Shown: positions 45,675 to 54,828 of the stretch, in pieces | Position numbering within the stretch: the first letter of the stretch is position 1 | Layout of the letters: each line of letters starts with the position of its first letter | From: Stenotrophomonas tumulicola | GTDB lineage: Bacteria > Pseudomonadota > Gammaproteobacteria > Xanthomonadales > Xanthomonadaceae | Direction: 5' to 3' | Assembly: GCF_014117215.1 (NCBI RefSeq) | Contig: NZ_JACGXS010000001.1 | Coordinates: 186,001 to 250,000 of the forward strand | Length of the DNA: 64,000 nucleotides | Program-made: the position numbers and the translations under genes | The notes under the pieces: model-generated | What the model was told of the DNA's origin: nothing | Seen by the model: only the letters and a program-made list of their open reading frames with translations | The model's database searches: none

Positions 45675-47048
45675 ATGACCAATACCCGTGATGACCGCTA
45701 TGACTATGACCTGATCGTCCTTGGAGGCGGCTCTGGCGGGCTGGCGGTGGCGTTTCGTGCGGCACAGCATGGCAAGCGTGTTGTCATGCTGGAGCCGGAC
45801 GAGCTGGGTGGAACCTGCGTCAATGTCGGTTGTGTGCCCAAAAAGGCGATGTGGCTCGCGGCCGACCTGGCCGGACGCATCGGCCTGGCACGCGCAATGG
45901 GCTTCGACGTGCCGTTGCGGCCGTCGCTGTCCTGGAAGGAACTGGTGGTGCATCGCCAGGGCTACATCAGCAACATCCACGCCAGCTACCGCAAGCGGCT
46001 GGATGAGTCCGGCGTGGTGCGCGTGCCACGACGCGGGCGCCTGGTCGATGCACACACGGTGGAATGCAGCGACGGGGTGCGCGTCAGCGGCGCGCATGTC
46101 GTGCTGGCCACTGGTGCCCACCCGCAGCGGCCGGACATCCCTGGCGCGGAGCTGGGCCTGGTATCGGATGACTTCTTCAATCTCTGCCACGCACCCGCCG
46201 AGGTCGCCATCGTCGGCGGCGGTTACATTGCCGTGGAGCTGGGAGGGCTGCTGCAGGCACTGGGCAGTCGTGTCACGCTGCTGGTACGCGGCAGTCGCCT
46301 GCTGGACCGTTTCGACGGCGAGTTGGCGGCGCAACTGGCCGAGAACCTGGTCCAGCAGGGCGTGCGCATCGAGTTCAATTACCGCCTGCGCGAACTGCAG
46401 CGTGATGGGGATGGAAAGCGCGTGCGTGTGCTCGGCCACGATGGTCCGTTGGACAGTGTGTTCGACGATGTGTTCTTTGCCATAGGCCGTCGCGGGAATT
46501 CCAGCGATATCGGTCTTGAGGACGTGGGCGTGGAGGTTGGCGATCGCGGCGAGGTCGTGGTCGACGCATGGCAGGCCACTGCGGTGCCGAGCGTGCATGC
46601 GGTCGGTGATATCGCCGGCAAGGTCGGGTTGACCCCGGTGGCGATAGCCGCTGCACGACACCTGGCCGATCGCCTGTTCGGAGGCAAACCGGACGCAAAG
46701 ATGGATTACGACAACGTTCCCAGCGTGGTGTTCACGCACCCCCCTCTGGGCCAGGTCGGACTGGGCGAGGACGAGGCGCGCGAACGCTACGGTGATGTGC
46801 GGGTGTACCGCAGCAGCTTCCGCCCGATGCTGCAGGCGTTGGCTGACGGCACCCAGCGCAGCCTGTTCAAGCTGGTCTGTGCCGGCCCGGAAGAGCGCGT
46901 GGTGGGCGTGCACCTGCTGGGCGAGGCGGCTGACGAGATCCTGCAGGGCTTCGCAGTGGCAGTGAAGATGGGGGCGACCAAGGCACAGTTCGACGCCACG
47001 GTGGCGATCCATCCGACCTCGTCGGAAGAGATCGTCCTGATGCGCTGA
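45675..47048 (+). CDS. gorA: Glutathione reductase
   Basis: A 457-residue FAD/NADP-dependent disulfide reductase. [14 protein letters not shown] is the FAD-binding loop, [13 protein letters not shown] gives the redox pair Cys48 and Cys53, and [17 protein letters not shown] is the NADP fold. [20 protein letters not shown] and the C-terminal [12 protein letters not shown] complete the glutathione reductase pattern; the latter supplies the active-site His-Glu across the dimer. The enzyme keeps glutathione reduced. The product ends with the HPTSSEE form, which separates it from lipoamide dehydrogenase. Confidence 0.94.
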   Translation: MTNTRDDRYDYDLIVLGGGSGGLAVAFRAAQHGKRVVMLEPDELGGTCVNVGCVPKKAMWLAADLAGRIGLARAMGFDVPLRPSLSWKELVVHRQGYISNIHASYRKRLDESGVVRVPRRGRLVDAHTVECSDGVRVSGAHVVLATGAHPQRPDIPGAELGLVSDDFFNLCHAPAEVAIVGGGYIAVELGGLLQALGSRVTLLVRGSRLLDRFDGELAAQLAENLVQQGVRIEFNYRLRELQRDGDGKRVRVLGHDGPLDSVFDDVFFAIGRRGNSSDIGLEDVGVEVGDRGEVVVDAWQATAVPSVHAVGDIAGKVGLTPVAIAAARHLADRLFGGKPDAKMDYDNVPSVVFTHPPLGQVGLGEDEARERYGDVRVYRSSFRPMLQALADGTQRSLFKLVCAGPEERVVGVHLLGEAADEILQGFAVAVKMGATKAQFDATVAIHPTSSEEIVLMR

Positions 47049-47102
47049 AGCGTCCGGTGGCGGCGGCCGCCCCGCATCATCCACCGCATCGCACATGAGA
47101 CA

Positions 47103-48035
47103 ATGGCGCGCCAGATGTCCACGCCCATGCCGCCGCTTGCCACGTCCTCCTCCCGCATCGCACTGGGGGGAATAGGGCTGGCCGCCGTCGGCGCAGTGGC
47201 TGCCTCGGGCAAGGCCATCATCGTCAAGCTGGGCCTGCGCCACGGCGTGGATGCGACCACGCTGCTGGCGCTGCGGATGGCGATGGCGTTTCCCTTGTTC
47301 CTGCTGCTGGCATGGTGGTCGTCGCGACGTGCCGCGCCGCTGGGCTGGGCTGATCGTGCACGCATCGCGTGGCTGGGCTTCACCGGCTACTACCTGTCCA
47401 GCTGGCTGGATTTCCAGGGCCTGCAATACATCAGCGTGACCCTTGAACGGCTGATCCTGTATCTCAATCCGACCCTGGTGCTGTTGATCAACGTGCTGCT
47501 GGCGCGGCAGCGTCCCGGACGCTGGCAACTGGTGGCGCTGGGCCTGAGCTATGCCGGCGTGCTGGTGGCCTTCGGGCACGACCTGCAGCGCGAAGGCGGC
47601 CAGATCGTGCTCGGCAGCCTGCTGGTGCTGGGCAGTGCGCTGAGCTACGCGCTGTACCTGTTCGGCAGCGGGCAGGTGGTGGCGCGCGTGGGCGCGGTGC
47701 GGCTGACCGCCCAGGCCAGCTGCGTGGCCTGTGGGCTGGTGCTGCTGCATTTCGGCCTGACCCACCCGTGGCCATTGCTGTGGCAGGCCCCCGTGGCCGT
47801 GCAATGGTTGTCGCTGCTCAACGCCACCGCATGCACGTTGCTGCCGGTACTGGCGATCATGCTGGCGGTCAAGCGCATCGGCTCGTCGTTGGCGGCACAG
47901 GTCGGTATGCTCGGTCCGGTATCCACCATCGTGATGAGTCTATGGCTGCTGGACGAACCAATGGGCCCGGCGCAGATCGCCGGCACCGTCCTGGTGCTGT
48001 GCGGCGTGCTGCTGGTGACGCGGCTGCGCCGCTGA
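47103..48035 (+). CDS. EamA/DMT family transporter
   Basis: A 310-residue protein with ten hydrophobic helices in two EamA halves, starting MARQMSTPMPPLATSSSRIALGG; a second ATG 12 bases on is possible. Signature pieces are GLQYISVTLERLILYLNPTLVLLINVLLARQRP and GSSLAAQVGMLGPVSTIVMSLWLLDEPMG. The family exports a wide range of metabolites, so no substrate can be given. Its 3' end overlaps the start of the Atl-like gene. Confidence 0.9.
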   Translation: MARQMSTPMPPLATSSSRIALGGIGLAAVGAVAASGKAIIVKLGLRHGVDATTLLALRMAMAFPLFLLLAWWSSRRAAPLGWADRARIAWLGFTGYYLSSWLDFQGLQYISVTLERLILYLNPTLVLLINVLLARQRPGRWQLVALGLSYAGVLVAFGHDLQREGGQIVLGSLLVLGSALSYALYLFGSGQVVARVGAVRLTAQASCVACGLVLLHFGLTHPWPLLWQAPVAVQWLSLLNATACTLLPVLAIMLAVKRIGSSLAAQVGMLGPVSTIVMSLWLLDEPMGPAQIAGTVLVLCGVLLVTRLRR

Positions 48036-48370
48036 GCGCGGAAGAATCGCGCCTGCGCATCCTGGCGGTGATCCGCGCGATACCCGCGGGGCAGGTGATG
48101 GGCTATGGCGAAGTCGCGCTGAAGGCGGGCCTGCCCGGACGTGCGCGGCTGACGGCGCGCGTGCTGGGTGGCAACGACGATCCGCACCTGCCCTGGCACC
48201 GCGTGCTGCGTGCCGATGGCCGCATCGCCATGCCAGAGGGATCGCGTGGCTGGCGCGAGCAATGCCAGCGTCTGCGCGCCGAGGGCGTGGTGGTGGAAAA
48301 CGGACGCGTGCGTCGGCCCCGTCATGATCCCGTGCAGGCCCTGGATGCGGCGATATGGGGGCCGCGCTGA
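47999..48370 (+). CDS. MGMT-family alkyltransferase-like (ATL) protein
   Basis: About 123 residues from a GTG at 47999, overlapping the transporter gene by 37 bp; starts further in are possible. The domain ILAVIRAIPAGQVMGYGEVALKAGLPGRAR then LPWHRVLRADGRIAMPEGSRG is the DNA-binding MGMT fold. The active site reads PWHRVL, so the alkyl-accepting Cys of PCHRV is replaced by Trp. ATL proteins bind O6-alkylguanine without repairing it and hand the lesion to nucleotide excision repair. Confidence 0.85.
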   Translation: MRRAAGDAAAPLSAEESRLRILAVIRAIPAGQVMGYGEVALKAGLPGRARLTARVLGGNDDPHLPWHRVLRADGRIAMPEGSRGWREQCQRLRAEGVVVENGRVRRPRHDPVQALDAAIWGPR

Positions 48371-48459
48371 GCACGGCGGCGCGCTGAACGCCGATGGTGG
48401 AAATGGCCGACAGGATCGGGCACTGCGGCTATGATGGAGGTTGATCCAAAGGGTGCCCC

Positions 48460-49131
48460 ATGTTCCCGCGACTGCCAACCGTCACCAAGGCGCTGCTGAT
48501 CGCCAATGCGATCCTGTTCCTGCTGCAGCAGCCTTTCCTGCTCGGCGATGCCACGTTTGCACCGTTCATGCTGCAGCCGTTGCAGCAGGGCTTCGATGCG
48601 TTTTCGCCCGGCGGCAACTTCCAGCCCTGGCAGTTGCTCACCTATGGCTTCCTGCACGGCAGCTTCGGCCACCTGTTCTTCAACATGCTGGCGGTCTTCA
48701 TGTTCGGCGCGCCGCTGGAGCAGACCTGGGGCGAAAAGCGCTTCCTGATCTACTACCTGGTCTGCGTGGTCGGCGCTGGCCTGTGCCAGTTGCTGGTCGG
48801 TGCCCTGATGGCCAACCCGGCGACGGTGCTGGGTGCCTCCGGTGGTGTGTTCGGCCTGCTGCTGGCCTATGGCATGTTGTTCCCGAACCAGCGGGTAATG
48901 CTGCTGTTCCCGCCGATCCCGATGAAGGCGCGCACCTTCGTGATCCTGTTCGGCATCGGTGAACTCGTGCTGGGCGCCACCGGCTGGCAGCCAGGCGTGG
49001 CGCATTTCGCGCATCTGGGCGGCATGCTGTTCGGCTGGCTGCTGATCCGCTACTGGCGCGGGCAGCCACCGTTCAACAACCGTCGTCCACCCGGACCACC
49101 AAAGCGCAAGAACCACCTGCGCAGCGTGTAA
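48460..49131 (+). CDS. Rhomboid family intramembrane serine protease
   Basis: A 223-residue six-helix protein starting MFPRLPTVTKALLIANAILFLLQQ. The catalytic Ser127 is in ATVLGASGGVFGLLLAYG and the His is His185 in GVAHFAHLGGMLFGW, giving the Ser-His dyad. The ligand HGSFGHLFFNMLAVFMFG in helix 2 contains the conserved HxxxN-type residues. The C-terminal tail is basic and Pro-rich (RRPPGPPKRKN). Substrates are unknown. The TAA stop is already part of the terminator stem. Confidence 0.93.
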   Translation: MFPRLPTVTKALLIANAILFLLQQPFLLGDATFAPFMLQPLQQGFDAFSPGGNFQPWQLLTYGFLHGSFGHLFFNMLAVFMFGAPLEQTWGEKRFLIYYLVCVVGAGLCQLLVGALMANPATVLGASGGVFGLLLAYGMLFPNQRVMLLFPPIPMKARTFVILFGIGELVLGATGWQPGVAHFAHLGGMLFGWLLIRYWRGQPPFNNRRPPGPPKRKNHLRSV

Positions 49132-49182
49132 AAAAGGGGACGGAGGGGATTAAAGCGACTTAATCCCCTCCGTCCCCTTTTT
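49131..49182. terminator. Bidirectional terminator, perfect 23-bp palindrome
   Basis: Arms 49131-49153 and 49160-49182 are perfect reverse complements with a 6-nt loop (AGCGAC). The arms start with AAAAAGGGGACGGAGGGG and end in the matching T run, so both strands get stem plus T tract. It touches the stop codons of both convergent genes. Confidence 0.85.
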
Positions 49183-50765
49183 CAGTGGTCGGCCAGGATC
49201 ACCTGGGCTGCGTTGTGGCCTGGCGCCCCGGTGACACCGCCCCCCGGATGCGTGCCTGCCCCGCACAGGTACAGGCCTGGCAGGGCACCGCGGTAGCCCG
49301 CCTGGCCAATCATCGGCCGTGCGGCGAACAACTGGTTGAGGCTCAGCGCGCCATGGAATATGTCACCACCTACCAGGCCAAAAGTACGTTCCAGATCCAG
49401 CGGTGACAGGATCTGGCGGCCGAGCACGCTGGCAGTGAAACCCGGCGCATATCGCTCCACGGTGGCAACCATCAGATCGGCCACCTCTTCGCGGCACATG
49501 TCCCAGCTGCGGCCGTCAGGCAATACCGGCGCTACGTGCTGGCAGAACAGGCTGGCCACGTGGGCACCCGGTGGCGCCAGTGAATCGTCCAGCGTGCTGG
49601 GGATCAACATCTCCACGATGGGCTCGCGCGACCAGCCGAAGTGGCGCGCGTCCTGCCAGGCGCGGTCCATGTAATCCAGGCTGGGCGCGAGGATGATGCC
49701 GGCGGTCAGCTGATCGCCGCTGCCGGGCAGTGCGCTGAAGTCTGGAAGTCGTGCCAGTGCCACGTTCATGCGGAACGTCCCAGACCCGCAGCGCCAGTGC
49801 GCCATGCGCTCGCGGGTAGCGTCCGGTACCTGTTCGGGCGCCAGCAGGCCCTCGTACAGCAGTTTCGGATTGACGTTGGCGACGACGCACTTCGCTTCGA
49901 TCACCTCGCCATTCTGCAGTGCCACGCCGACCACGCGTCCGTTCTCCACCAGCAGGTGCTGCACGGCGGCGTCGACCCGGATCGTCGCCCCCGCTTCGCG
50001 CGCGGAAGCCGCCATGGCCTGGGTGATCGCACCCATGCCGCCGAGGGCATGGCCCCAAGCTCCTTTTACGCCGTTGCATTGGCCGAATACATGGTGCAGC
50101 AGTACGTAGGCGCTGCCCGGTGTATACGGACTGGCATAGTTGCCGACCACGCCGTCGAAGCCGAACAGGGCCTTGATCGGTTCGCTTTCAAACCAGCGAT
50201 CCAGATACTCGGCGGCCGACAAGGTGAACAGGTCGAGGAGCTCCTGGCGCAGTGCGGGGCTCAGCGCGGCCAGTTCGCGACCGAGGCGGCCCATCTGCCA
50301 CAGCGCGGGCAGTGCCTGCCAGCCTGGCTGGGCGCCCAGGTCGGGTGGGGCGCGCAATGCCCAACTGCGCAACACATCGGCGAACAGCTCCAGACGCTGT
50401 TCATAGGCGGGCAGGGCGGCCGCATCACGACGCGAGAACTTCGCTACTTCAGCGGCTGTTCGCCCGGCCGCGGCAAGCAGGTAACGCCCGTCGGGGAGGG
50501 GCAGGAAATTGTTGGCCCGGCGCAGGACGGTGCGCAGCCCATGCCGCTCCAGTTGCAGGTCCTGGATGACCTTGGGTTGCAGCAGCGACACCGTGTAGGA
50601 CGCCACCGAGTTGCGGAAGCCGGGATGGAATTCTTCGGTTACGGCGGCGCCGCCGACCACGGCGCGTCGTTCCAGTACCAGCACGCGCTTCTTCGCCTGT
50701 GCGAGATAAGCGGCACAGACCAGTCCGTTATGGCCGCCGCCGACAATGATGGCATCCCATGTCAT
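49182..50765 (-). CDS. Phytoene-dehydrogenase-like FAD oxidoreductase
   Basis: A 527-residue flavoprotein starting MTWDAIIVGGGHNGLVCAAYLAQAKKRVLVLERR. The first 40 residues are the FAD Rossmann motif GGGHNGL...LERR, and the C-terminal block LYLCGAGTHPGGGVTGAPGHNAA is typical of CrtI/PYROXD2-like amine-oxidoreductase proteins. No carotenoid genes are near. Human PYROXD2 is a distant relative, and the substrate is unknown. It is followed by the bidirectional terminator. Confidence 0.9.
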   Translation of the reverse strand: MTWDAIIVGGGHNGLVCAAYLAQAKKRVLVLERRAVVGGAAVTEEFHPGFRNSVASYTVSLLQPKVIQDLQLERHGLRTVLRRANNFLPLPDGRYLLAAAGRTAAEVAKFSRRDAAALPAYEQRLELFADVLRSWALRAPPDLGAQPGWQALPALWQMGRLGRELAALSPALRQELLDLFTLSAAEYLDRWFESEPIKALFGFDGVVGNYASPYTPGSAYVLLHHVFGQCNGVKGAWGHALGGMGAITQAMAASAREAGATIRVDAAVQHLLVENGRVVGVALQNGEVIEAKCVVANVNPKLLYEGLLAPEQVPDATRERMAHWRCGSGTFRMNVALARLPDFSALPGSGDQLTAGIILAPSLDYMDRAWQDARHFGWSREPIVEMLIPSTLDDSLAPPGAHVASLFCQHVAPVLPDGRSWDMCREEVADLMVATVERYAPGFTASVLGRQILSPLDLERTFGLVGGDIFHGALSLNQLFAARPMIGQAGYRGALPGLYLCGAGTHPGGGVTGAPGHNAAQVILADH

Positions 50766-50847
50766 CGCTATCTCCCGAAAGAGCGTGGGCGGAGGGGATC
50801 AATTCGATATCCGCACGGTGCCGGTAGGCGAAGTCGAAAGCGACGTA

Positions 50848-51342
50848 TCAATCGCTTCCGTCTCCTTTCCCGATTGCCGCTTCGATGGCGGAGATATCGA
50901 TCTTCTTCATGGTCATCATTGCATCGAAGGCGCGCTTGGCCAGTGCCTGATCGGAGCTGGTGACGGCCTCGACCAGCACGCGGGGGCTGATCTGCCAGGA
51001 CAGCCCCCAACGATCCTTGCACCAGCCGCAGGCGCTTTCCTGGCCGCCGTTGTCGACGATGGCGCTCCACAAGCGGTCGGTTTCTTCCTGGGTTTCTGTG
51101 GAGATCTGGAACGAGAACGCTTCGGACTGCTTGAATGCTGGTCCCCCGTTGAGACCCACGCAGGGAATGCCGCAGACGGTGAACTCGACTGTCAGTACGT
51201 CGCCTTGCCTGCCGCTTGGAAAGTCGCCGGGGGCGTGATGGATGGCGGTTACCGCGCTGTCAGGAAACACGCTGGCATAGAAGGTAGCGGCCTCCTGTGC
51301 GTCGCTGTCGTACCAGAGGCAGATCGTATTCTTGTAGGCCAT
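50848..51342 (-). CDS. VOC family protein (PhnB/3-demethylubiquinone-methyltransferase-like)
   Basis: A 164-residue protein starting MAYKNTICLWYDSDAQEAATFYASVFPDS; GGAG precedes the ATG. Two VOC half-repeats are visible: FYASVFPDSAVTAIHHAP and VLTVEFTVCGIPCVGLNGGP, then EETDRLWSAIVDNGGQESACGWCKDRWGLSWQISP. The family name comes from an old mis-association with UbiG; no reaction is known. It is on the same strand as the flavoprotein, 82 bp ahead of it. Confidence 0.88.
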   Translation of the reverse strand: MAYKNTICLWYDSDAQEAATFYASVFPDSAVTAIHHAPGDFPSGRQGDVLTVEFTVCGIPCVGLNGGPAFKQSEAFSFQISTETQEETDRLWSAIVDNGGQESACGWCKDRWGLSWQISPRVLVEAVTSSDQALAKRAFDAMMTMKKIDISAIEAAIGKGDGSD

Positions 51343-51663
51343 GACCGGGCTCCGCAAGGTGGCGGGTGCGCACCATTACCACGATTGATGTTAACGCGTG
51401 ATCAGTCGCAGCGACGCAATGCGCCATATATTCATGGCTGGAGTCGGAAGCATTTTTGTGTAGAAAATTCCGGAACGTACGTCACAAGTTTTTGATCGGC
51501 GTGTCGATGAATATGTTCAAAAAATTGGACGGCCATTTTTCGTTCAACTTCCGTTGCAATTTCATAAAGGTTGTACTTAGTATCGATTCATCTGCAATCA
51601 AACGTTCACGTTTTTGTGGTGCGGATGACACACGTGGTTGCCTCTTATGAACAAGGGAATTTC
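51343..51663 (+). promoter_or_regulatory. AT-rich promoter/leader region of the Oar-like receptor
   Basis: A 320-bp gap unusually rich in A and T for this genome, with no gene I can support. It separates the divergent VOC gene and the receptor and must hold both promoters. AAGGGA precedes the receptor ATG. Confidence 0.5.
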
Positions 51664-54600
51664 ATGATCTCCAGCAAGCAGGCCGCAAGGCTGAAACGCA
51701 CGGCACTCGCCGTTGTCCTGACCTCTTTCGTAGGTGCTGCCGCAGCGCAGAGCACTACGGGTTCTCTCTACGGCAACGCACCGGCCGCCGCAGGCACCAC
51801 GGTGGTCGTGCAGAGCGATACGGGCCTGACGCGCAGTGCAAGCGTGGACGCGAATGGTCGTTACAACCTTGGCTCGCTGCCAGTGGGTCGCTACAGCATC
51901 TCGCTGCAGCGCGATGGCCAGGTGGTCGAGCGTCGCGAGAATGTCCAGTTGCGGGTCGGCGTGGGTACCGAAGTCTCCTTTGGCGGTGGCGGCGATGCGA
52001 CGACGCTGGGCGCGGTGAACGTCACTGCGGCCAACATACCGAAGATCGACGTGAGCAATACCGTTTCCCGTTCGGTCATCACCTCCGAGCAATTGGACGT
52101 GCTGCCCCTGGGGCGCAGCGCCGAAGCCATCGCCCTGCTCGCACCGGGCGTTGTTGCTGGCAGCAGTGCATTCACCAACGGCTCGCGTTCGGTACTGTCC
52201 TTCGGTGGCTCCAGCGTCACCGAGAATGCGTACTATCTCAACGGCTTCAATGCCTCCAACCCATTGAGCAACCTGGGTGGCGTCAGCCTGCCGTATGGCT
52301 CGATCGACCAGCAGGAAACCTACACCGGCGGCTACAGCGCCAGCTACGGTCGTTCCACGGGTGGTGTGATCAACCAGCTCGGCAAGCGCGGCACCAACGA
52401 ATGGCACTTCGGTTTCCAGAGCACCTGGTCGCCGGACACGCTGGCGGCGTCGGCGGCAACGGTGATGCATCCCGACCGTGCACTCCCTGCAGGCTACGAG
52501 TATGACGACCCGAGCCGGCCGGGCACGCTGTATCGCTACCGCCACAACGACACGGCGACGCGGACCACGGTCAGTGGCTATGCCAGCGGCCCGCTGATCG
52601 AAGACCGCCTGTTCATCCACCTGGCGGCGGAAACCGACAAGACTGACGGTGTGTCCACCAACAGCGTCGCCGCTGCGCAGCAGGCACGTGACAATTACAG
52701 CATCGACACGCCGAAGTTCTACGGCAAGATCGACTGGAACATCAACGACAGCAACACGCTGGAATACACCCGCGTGCAGAATACCGACCGCCAAAGTGGT
52801 TACTACACGGCGTTCGACTATGACACCCTGTCCGAGGGCGAACGCACGGGAACGTACCCGAACACCACGAAGGTGAAAGATGACTACGACATCTTCAAGT
52901 TCACCAGCTACCTGACCGACGACCTGACCCTGAGCGCGGTGTGGGGACGCAGCAAGCAGAGCAACCTGGAGTCCAATCCGCTGGAGTCGGGCAATCCGTA
53001 CATCAGCGGAGCGAACAGCCAGGATCCTTCCATCACCGGCGGCAGCCCCATCCGCAATGACCAGCCGGCGCAGTATACGAAGGCCGATGATGCCGGCAGC
53101 AAGACGCGCGGCCTGCGCGTCGACCTGCAGTACCGCATCGGTGATCACGAGATCACTGGTGGTATCGACAACATGTATTACCAGGCGCATAACGAAGGCC
53201 AGGCGATGACCGGGCCCGGCTATGCCTGGTATTACCAGCGCGTAGCGCCCGGTGAGTCGCCGAGCCCGGGATTCGGCATCACGCCCCCGGGCGGCGATGG
53301 TTACTTCGCCTACAAGTACATTTTCTCCACCACCACCAGCATGTCGGTCGAGCAGAAGGCGTATTACCTGGAAGACCGCTGGCAGGTAACGCCGAACTGG
53401 CTGGTGACCCTCGGCATCCGCAACGACAAATTCACCAACTTCAACAGTTCGGCCGTTCCCTACGTGGAAAGCGGCGACCAGTGGGCACCACGCCTGGGCG
53501 TCAGCTGGGACGTATTCGGTGATTCGTCATTGAAGATATTCGCGAACCTGGGTCGTTACTACCTGGCCCTGCCGAACAGCGTCGCGATCCGTGGCGCCTC
53601 CGCATCGACCTATACCCGCGAGTACTTCACCTACGGCGGCATCGATGCCAATGGCAATCCGACCGATCTGACTGCCCTCGGGCCAGGCCCGGTGTCCTCC
53701 AATGGCGAATACGGCGCGACGCCGGATCCGCTGTCCGTGGCACCCACGGACCTGAAGTCGCAGTACCAGGACGAGCTGATCCTGGGCTTCGAGAAGACCC
53801 TGGGTTCGGCCTGGAACAGCGGCGCGAAGTTGACCTACCGTCGGCTGCAGTCGGCGATCGATGACACCTGTGACGCCGATCGCATCTACGACAAGCTCGA
53901 CGCGATGGGCGTGGATTCGAGCGGCATGGAGGTTCCCGGCTGCGTGATCTTCAACCCGGGCAAGACCAATACCATCATGGTCAAGCACAGCGATGGGTCG
54001 GGCTACACCCCGGTCCGGATGAGCGCGAACGATTGGGGTTATGGCAGCAACAAGGCCAAGCGTGACTATGTCGCGGTGGATCTGTTCATCGAGCACCCGA
54101 TGAGCGACAAGTGGTACGGACGGGTGGACTACACCTGGTCGCGCAGCTTCGGCAACACCGAGGGCCAGGTGAAGTCGGACATCGGCCAGGATGATGTATC
54201 CAAGACCCAGGACTGGGATGCGGCGACCATCATGGAGTACGCGGGCGGGTATCTCGCCAATGATCGCCGGCACCAGTTGAAGGGATACGGCGCGTATCAG
54301 TTCAATGATGAGTGGATTGCTTCGGCGACCCTGAGCATCATGTCCGGCATGCCCAAGAGTTGCCTTGGCTACTACGGCACCGATGAAAGCGACCCGCTCA
54401 ATGGTTACGGTTCGTCGTACCACTATTGCAACGGCAGCTTCTCGCGTCCGGGCGATGCAGGGCGCCAGCCGTGGACGACGCGTGTGGACCTGGGCGTGAT
54501 GTATCGCCCGGCATTCGCCGACCACAAGCTGTCCTTCGGCCTGGACGTGTTCAACGTGCTGAACCAGCGTCGCCAGATCCAGTCCGAAGCACAGTACGAA

Positions 54601-54693
54601 GAGGGTCCGTATACCGTGTCCAACACCTACAACATGGGCACCTACTTCAGCACGCCGCGTTCGGTTCGACTGAGTGCGTCCTACGACTTCTGA
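51664..54693 (+). CDS. Oar-like TonB-dependent receptor with N-terminal carboxypeptidase-regulatory domain
   Basis: A 1009-residue receptor. The signal peptide is MISSKQAARLKRTALAVVLT... ending AAAAQ. Residues 30-120 form a carboxypeptidase regulatory-like beta sandwich (TTGSLYGNAPAAAGTTVVVQSDTG; GRYNLGSLPVGRYSISL). The plug follows (VISSEQ-like VITSEQLDVLPLGRSAEAIALLAPGV), then the barrel ending SASYDF with the terminal Phe used by BamA. The Oar subfamily is common in Xanthomonadaceae and Myxococcus; substrates may be peptides or proteins, unproven. Start chosen at the ATG with signal peptide; an upstream longer frame lacks homology. Confidence 0.92.
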   Translation: MISSKQAARLKRTALAVVLTSFVGAAAAQSTTGSLYGNAPAAAGTTVVVQSDTGLTRSASVDANGRYNLGSLPVGRYSISLQRDGQVVERRENVQLRVGVGTEVSFGGGGDATTLGAVNVTAANIPKIDVSNTVSRSVITSEQLDVLPLGRSAEAIALLAPGVVAGSSAFTNGSRSVLSFGGSSVTENAYYLNGFNASNPLSNLGGVSLPYGSIDQQETYTGGYSASYGRSTGGVINQLGKRGTNEWHFGFQSTWSPDTLAASAATVMHPDRALPAGYEYDDPSRPGTLYRYRHNDTATRTTVSGYASGPLIEDRLFIHLAAETDKTDGVSTNSVAAAQQARDNYSIDTPKFYGKIDWNINDSNTLEYTRVQNTDRQSGYYTAFDYDTLSEGERTGTYPNTTKVKDDYDIFKFTSYLTDDLTLSAVWGRSKQSNLESNPLESGNPYISGANSQDPSITGGSPIRNDQPAQYTKADDAGSKTRGLRVDLQYRIGDHEITGGIDNMYYQAHNEGQAMTGPGYAWYYQRVAPGESPSPGFGITPPGGDGYFAYKYIFSTTTSMSVEQKAYYLEDRWQVTPNWLVTLGIRNDKFTNFNSSAVPYVESGDQWAPRLGVSWDVFGDSSLKIFANLGRYYLALPNSVAIRGASASTYTREYFTYGGIDANGNPTDLTALGPGPVSSNGEYGATPDPLSVAPTDLKSQYQDELILGFEKTLGSAWNSGAKLTYRRLQSAIDDTCDADRIYDKLDAMGVDSSGMEVPGCVIFNPGKTNTIMVKHSDGSGYTPVRMSANDWGYGSNKAKRDYVAVDLFIEHPMSDKWYGRVDYTWSRSFGNTEGQVKSDIGQDDVSKTQDWDAATIMEYAGGYLANDRRHQLKGYGAYQFNDEWIASATLSIMSGMPKSCLGYYGTDESDPLNGYGSSYHYCNGSFSRPGDAGRQPWTTRVDLGVMYRPAFADHKLSFGLDVFNVLNQRRQIQSEAQYEEGPYTVSNTYNMGTYFSTPRSVRLSASYDF

Positions 54694-54737
54694 CCGTAGC
54701 GTGTAGAGGCTTTCTCTTTTTTTGTTGTGACACATTC

Positions 54738-54766
54738 GACCCCGGCATCCTGCCGGGGTCTTTTTT
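54738..54766 (+). terminator. Terminator of the Oar-like receptor
   Basis: A 10-bp stem (GACCCCGGCA/TGCCGGGGTC), loop TCC, six T residues. Confidence 0.93.
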
Positions 54767-54779
54767 GGGGCTGGACAGT

Positions 54780-54805
54780 AAAAAAGGGCGCCCATGGGGC
54801 GCCCT
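54780..54805 (-). terminator. Terminator of the M13 pseudo-peptidase gene
   Basis: A 9-bp stem (AGGGCGCCC/GGGCGCCCT), loop of three, six T residues on the minus strand. It sits 14 bp from the opposing terminator. Confidence 0.88.
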
Positions 54806-54828
54806 CGAGTTCATGTCAGTAATGGGGA

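Noticed and set aside
45459-47804. A 781-codon open frame antisense to gorA and the transporter gene
   Set aside because: It has no family pattern and mirrors two convincing genes; long antisense frames are expected at this GC content.
51456-51650. A 64-codon frame in the promoter region of the Oar-like receptor
   Set aside because: AT-rich leader DNA with no ribosome-binding site or recognisable family; start position within the probable promoter.
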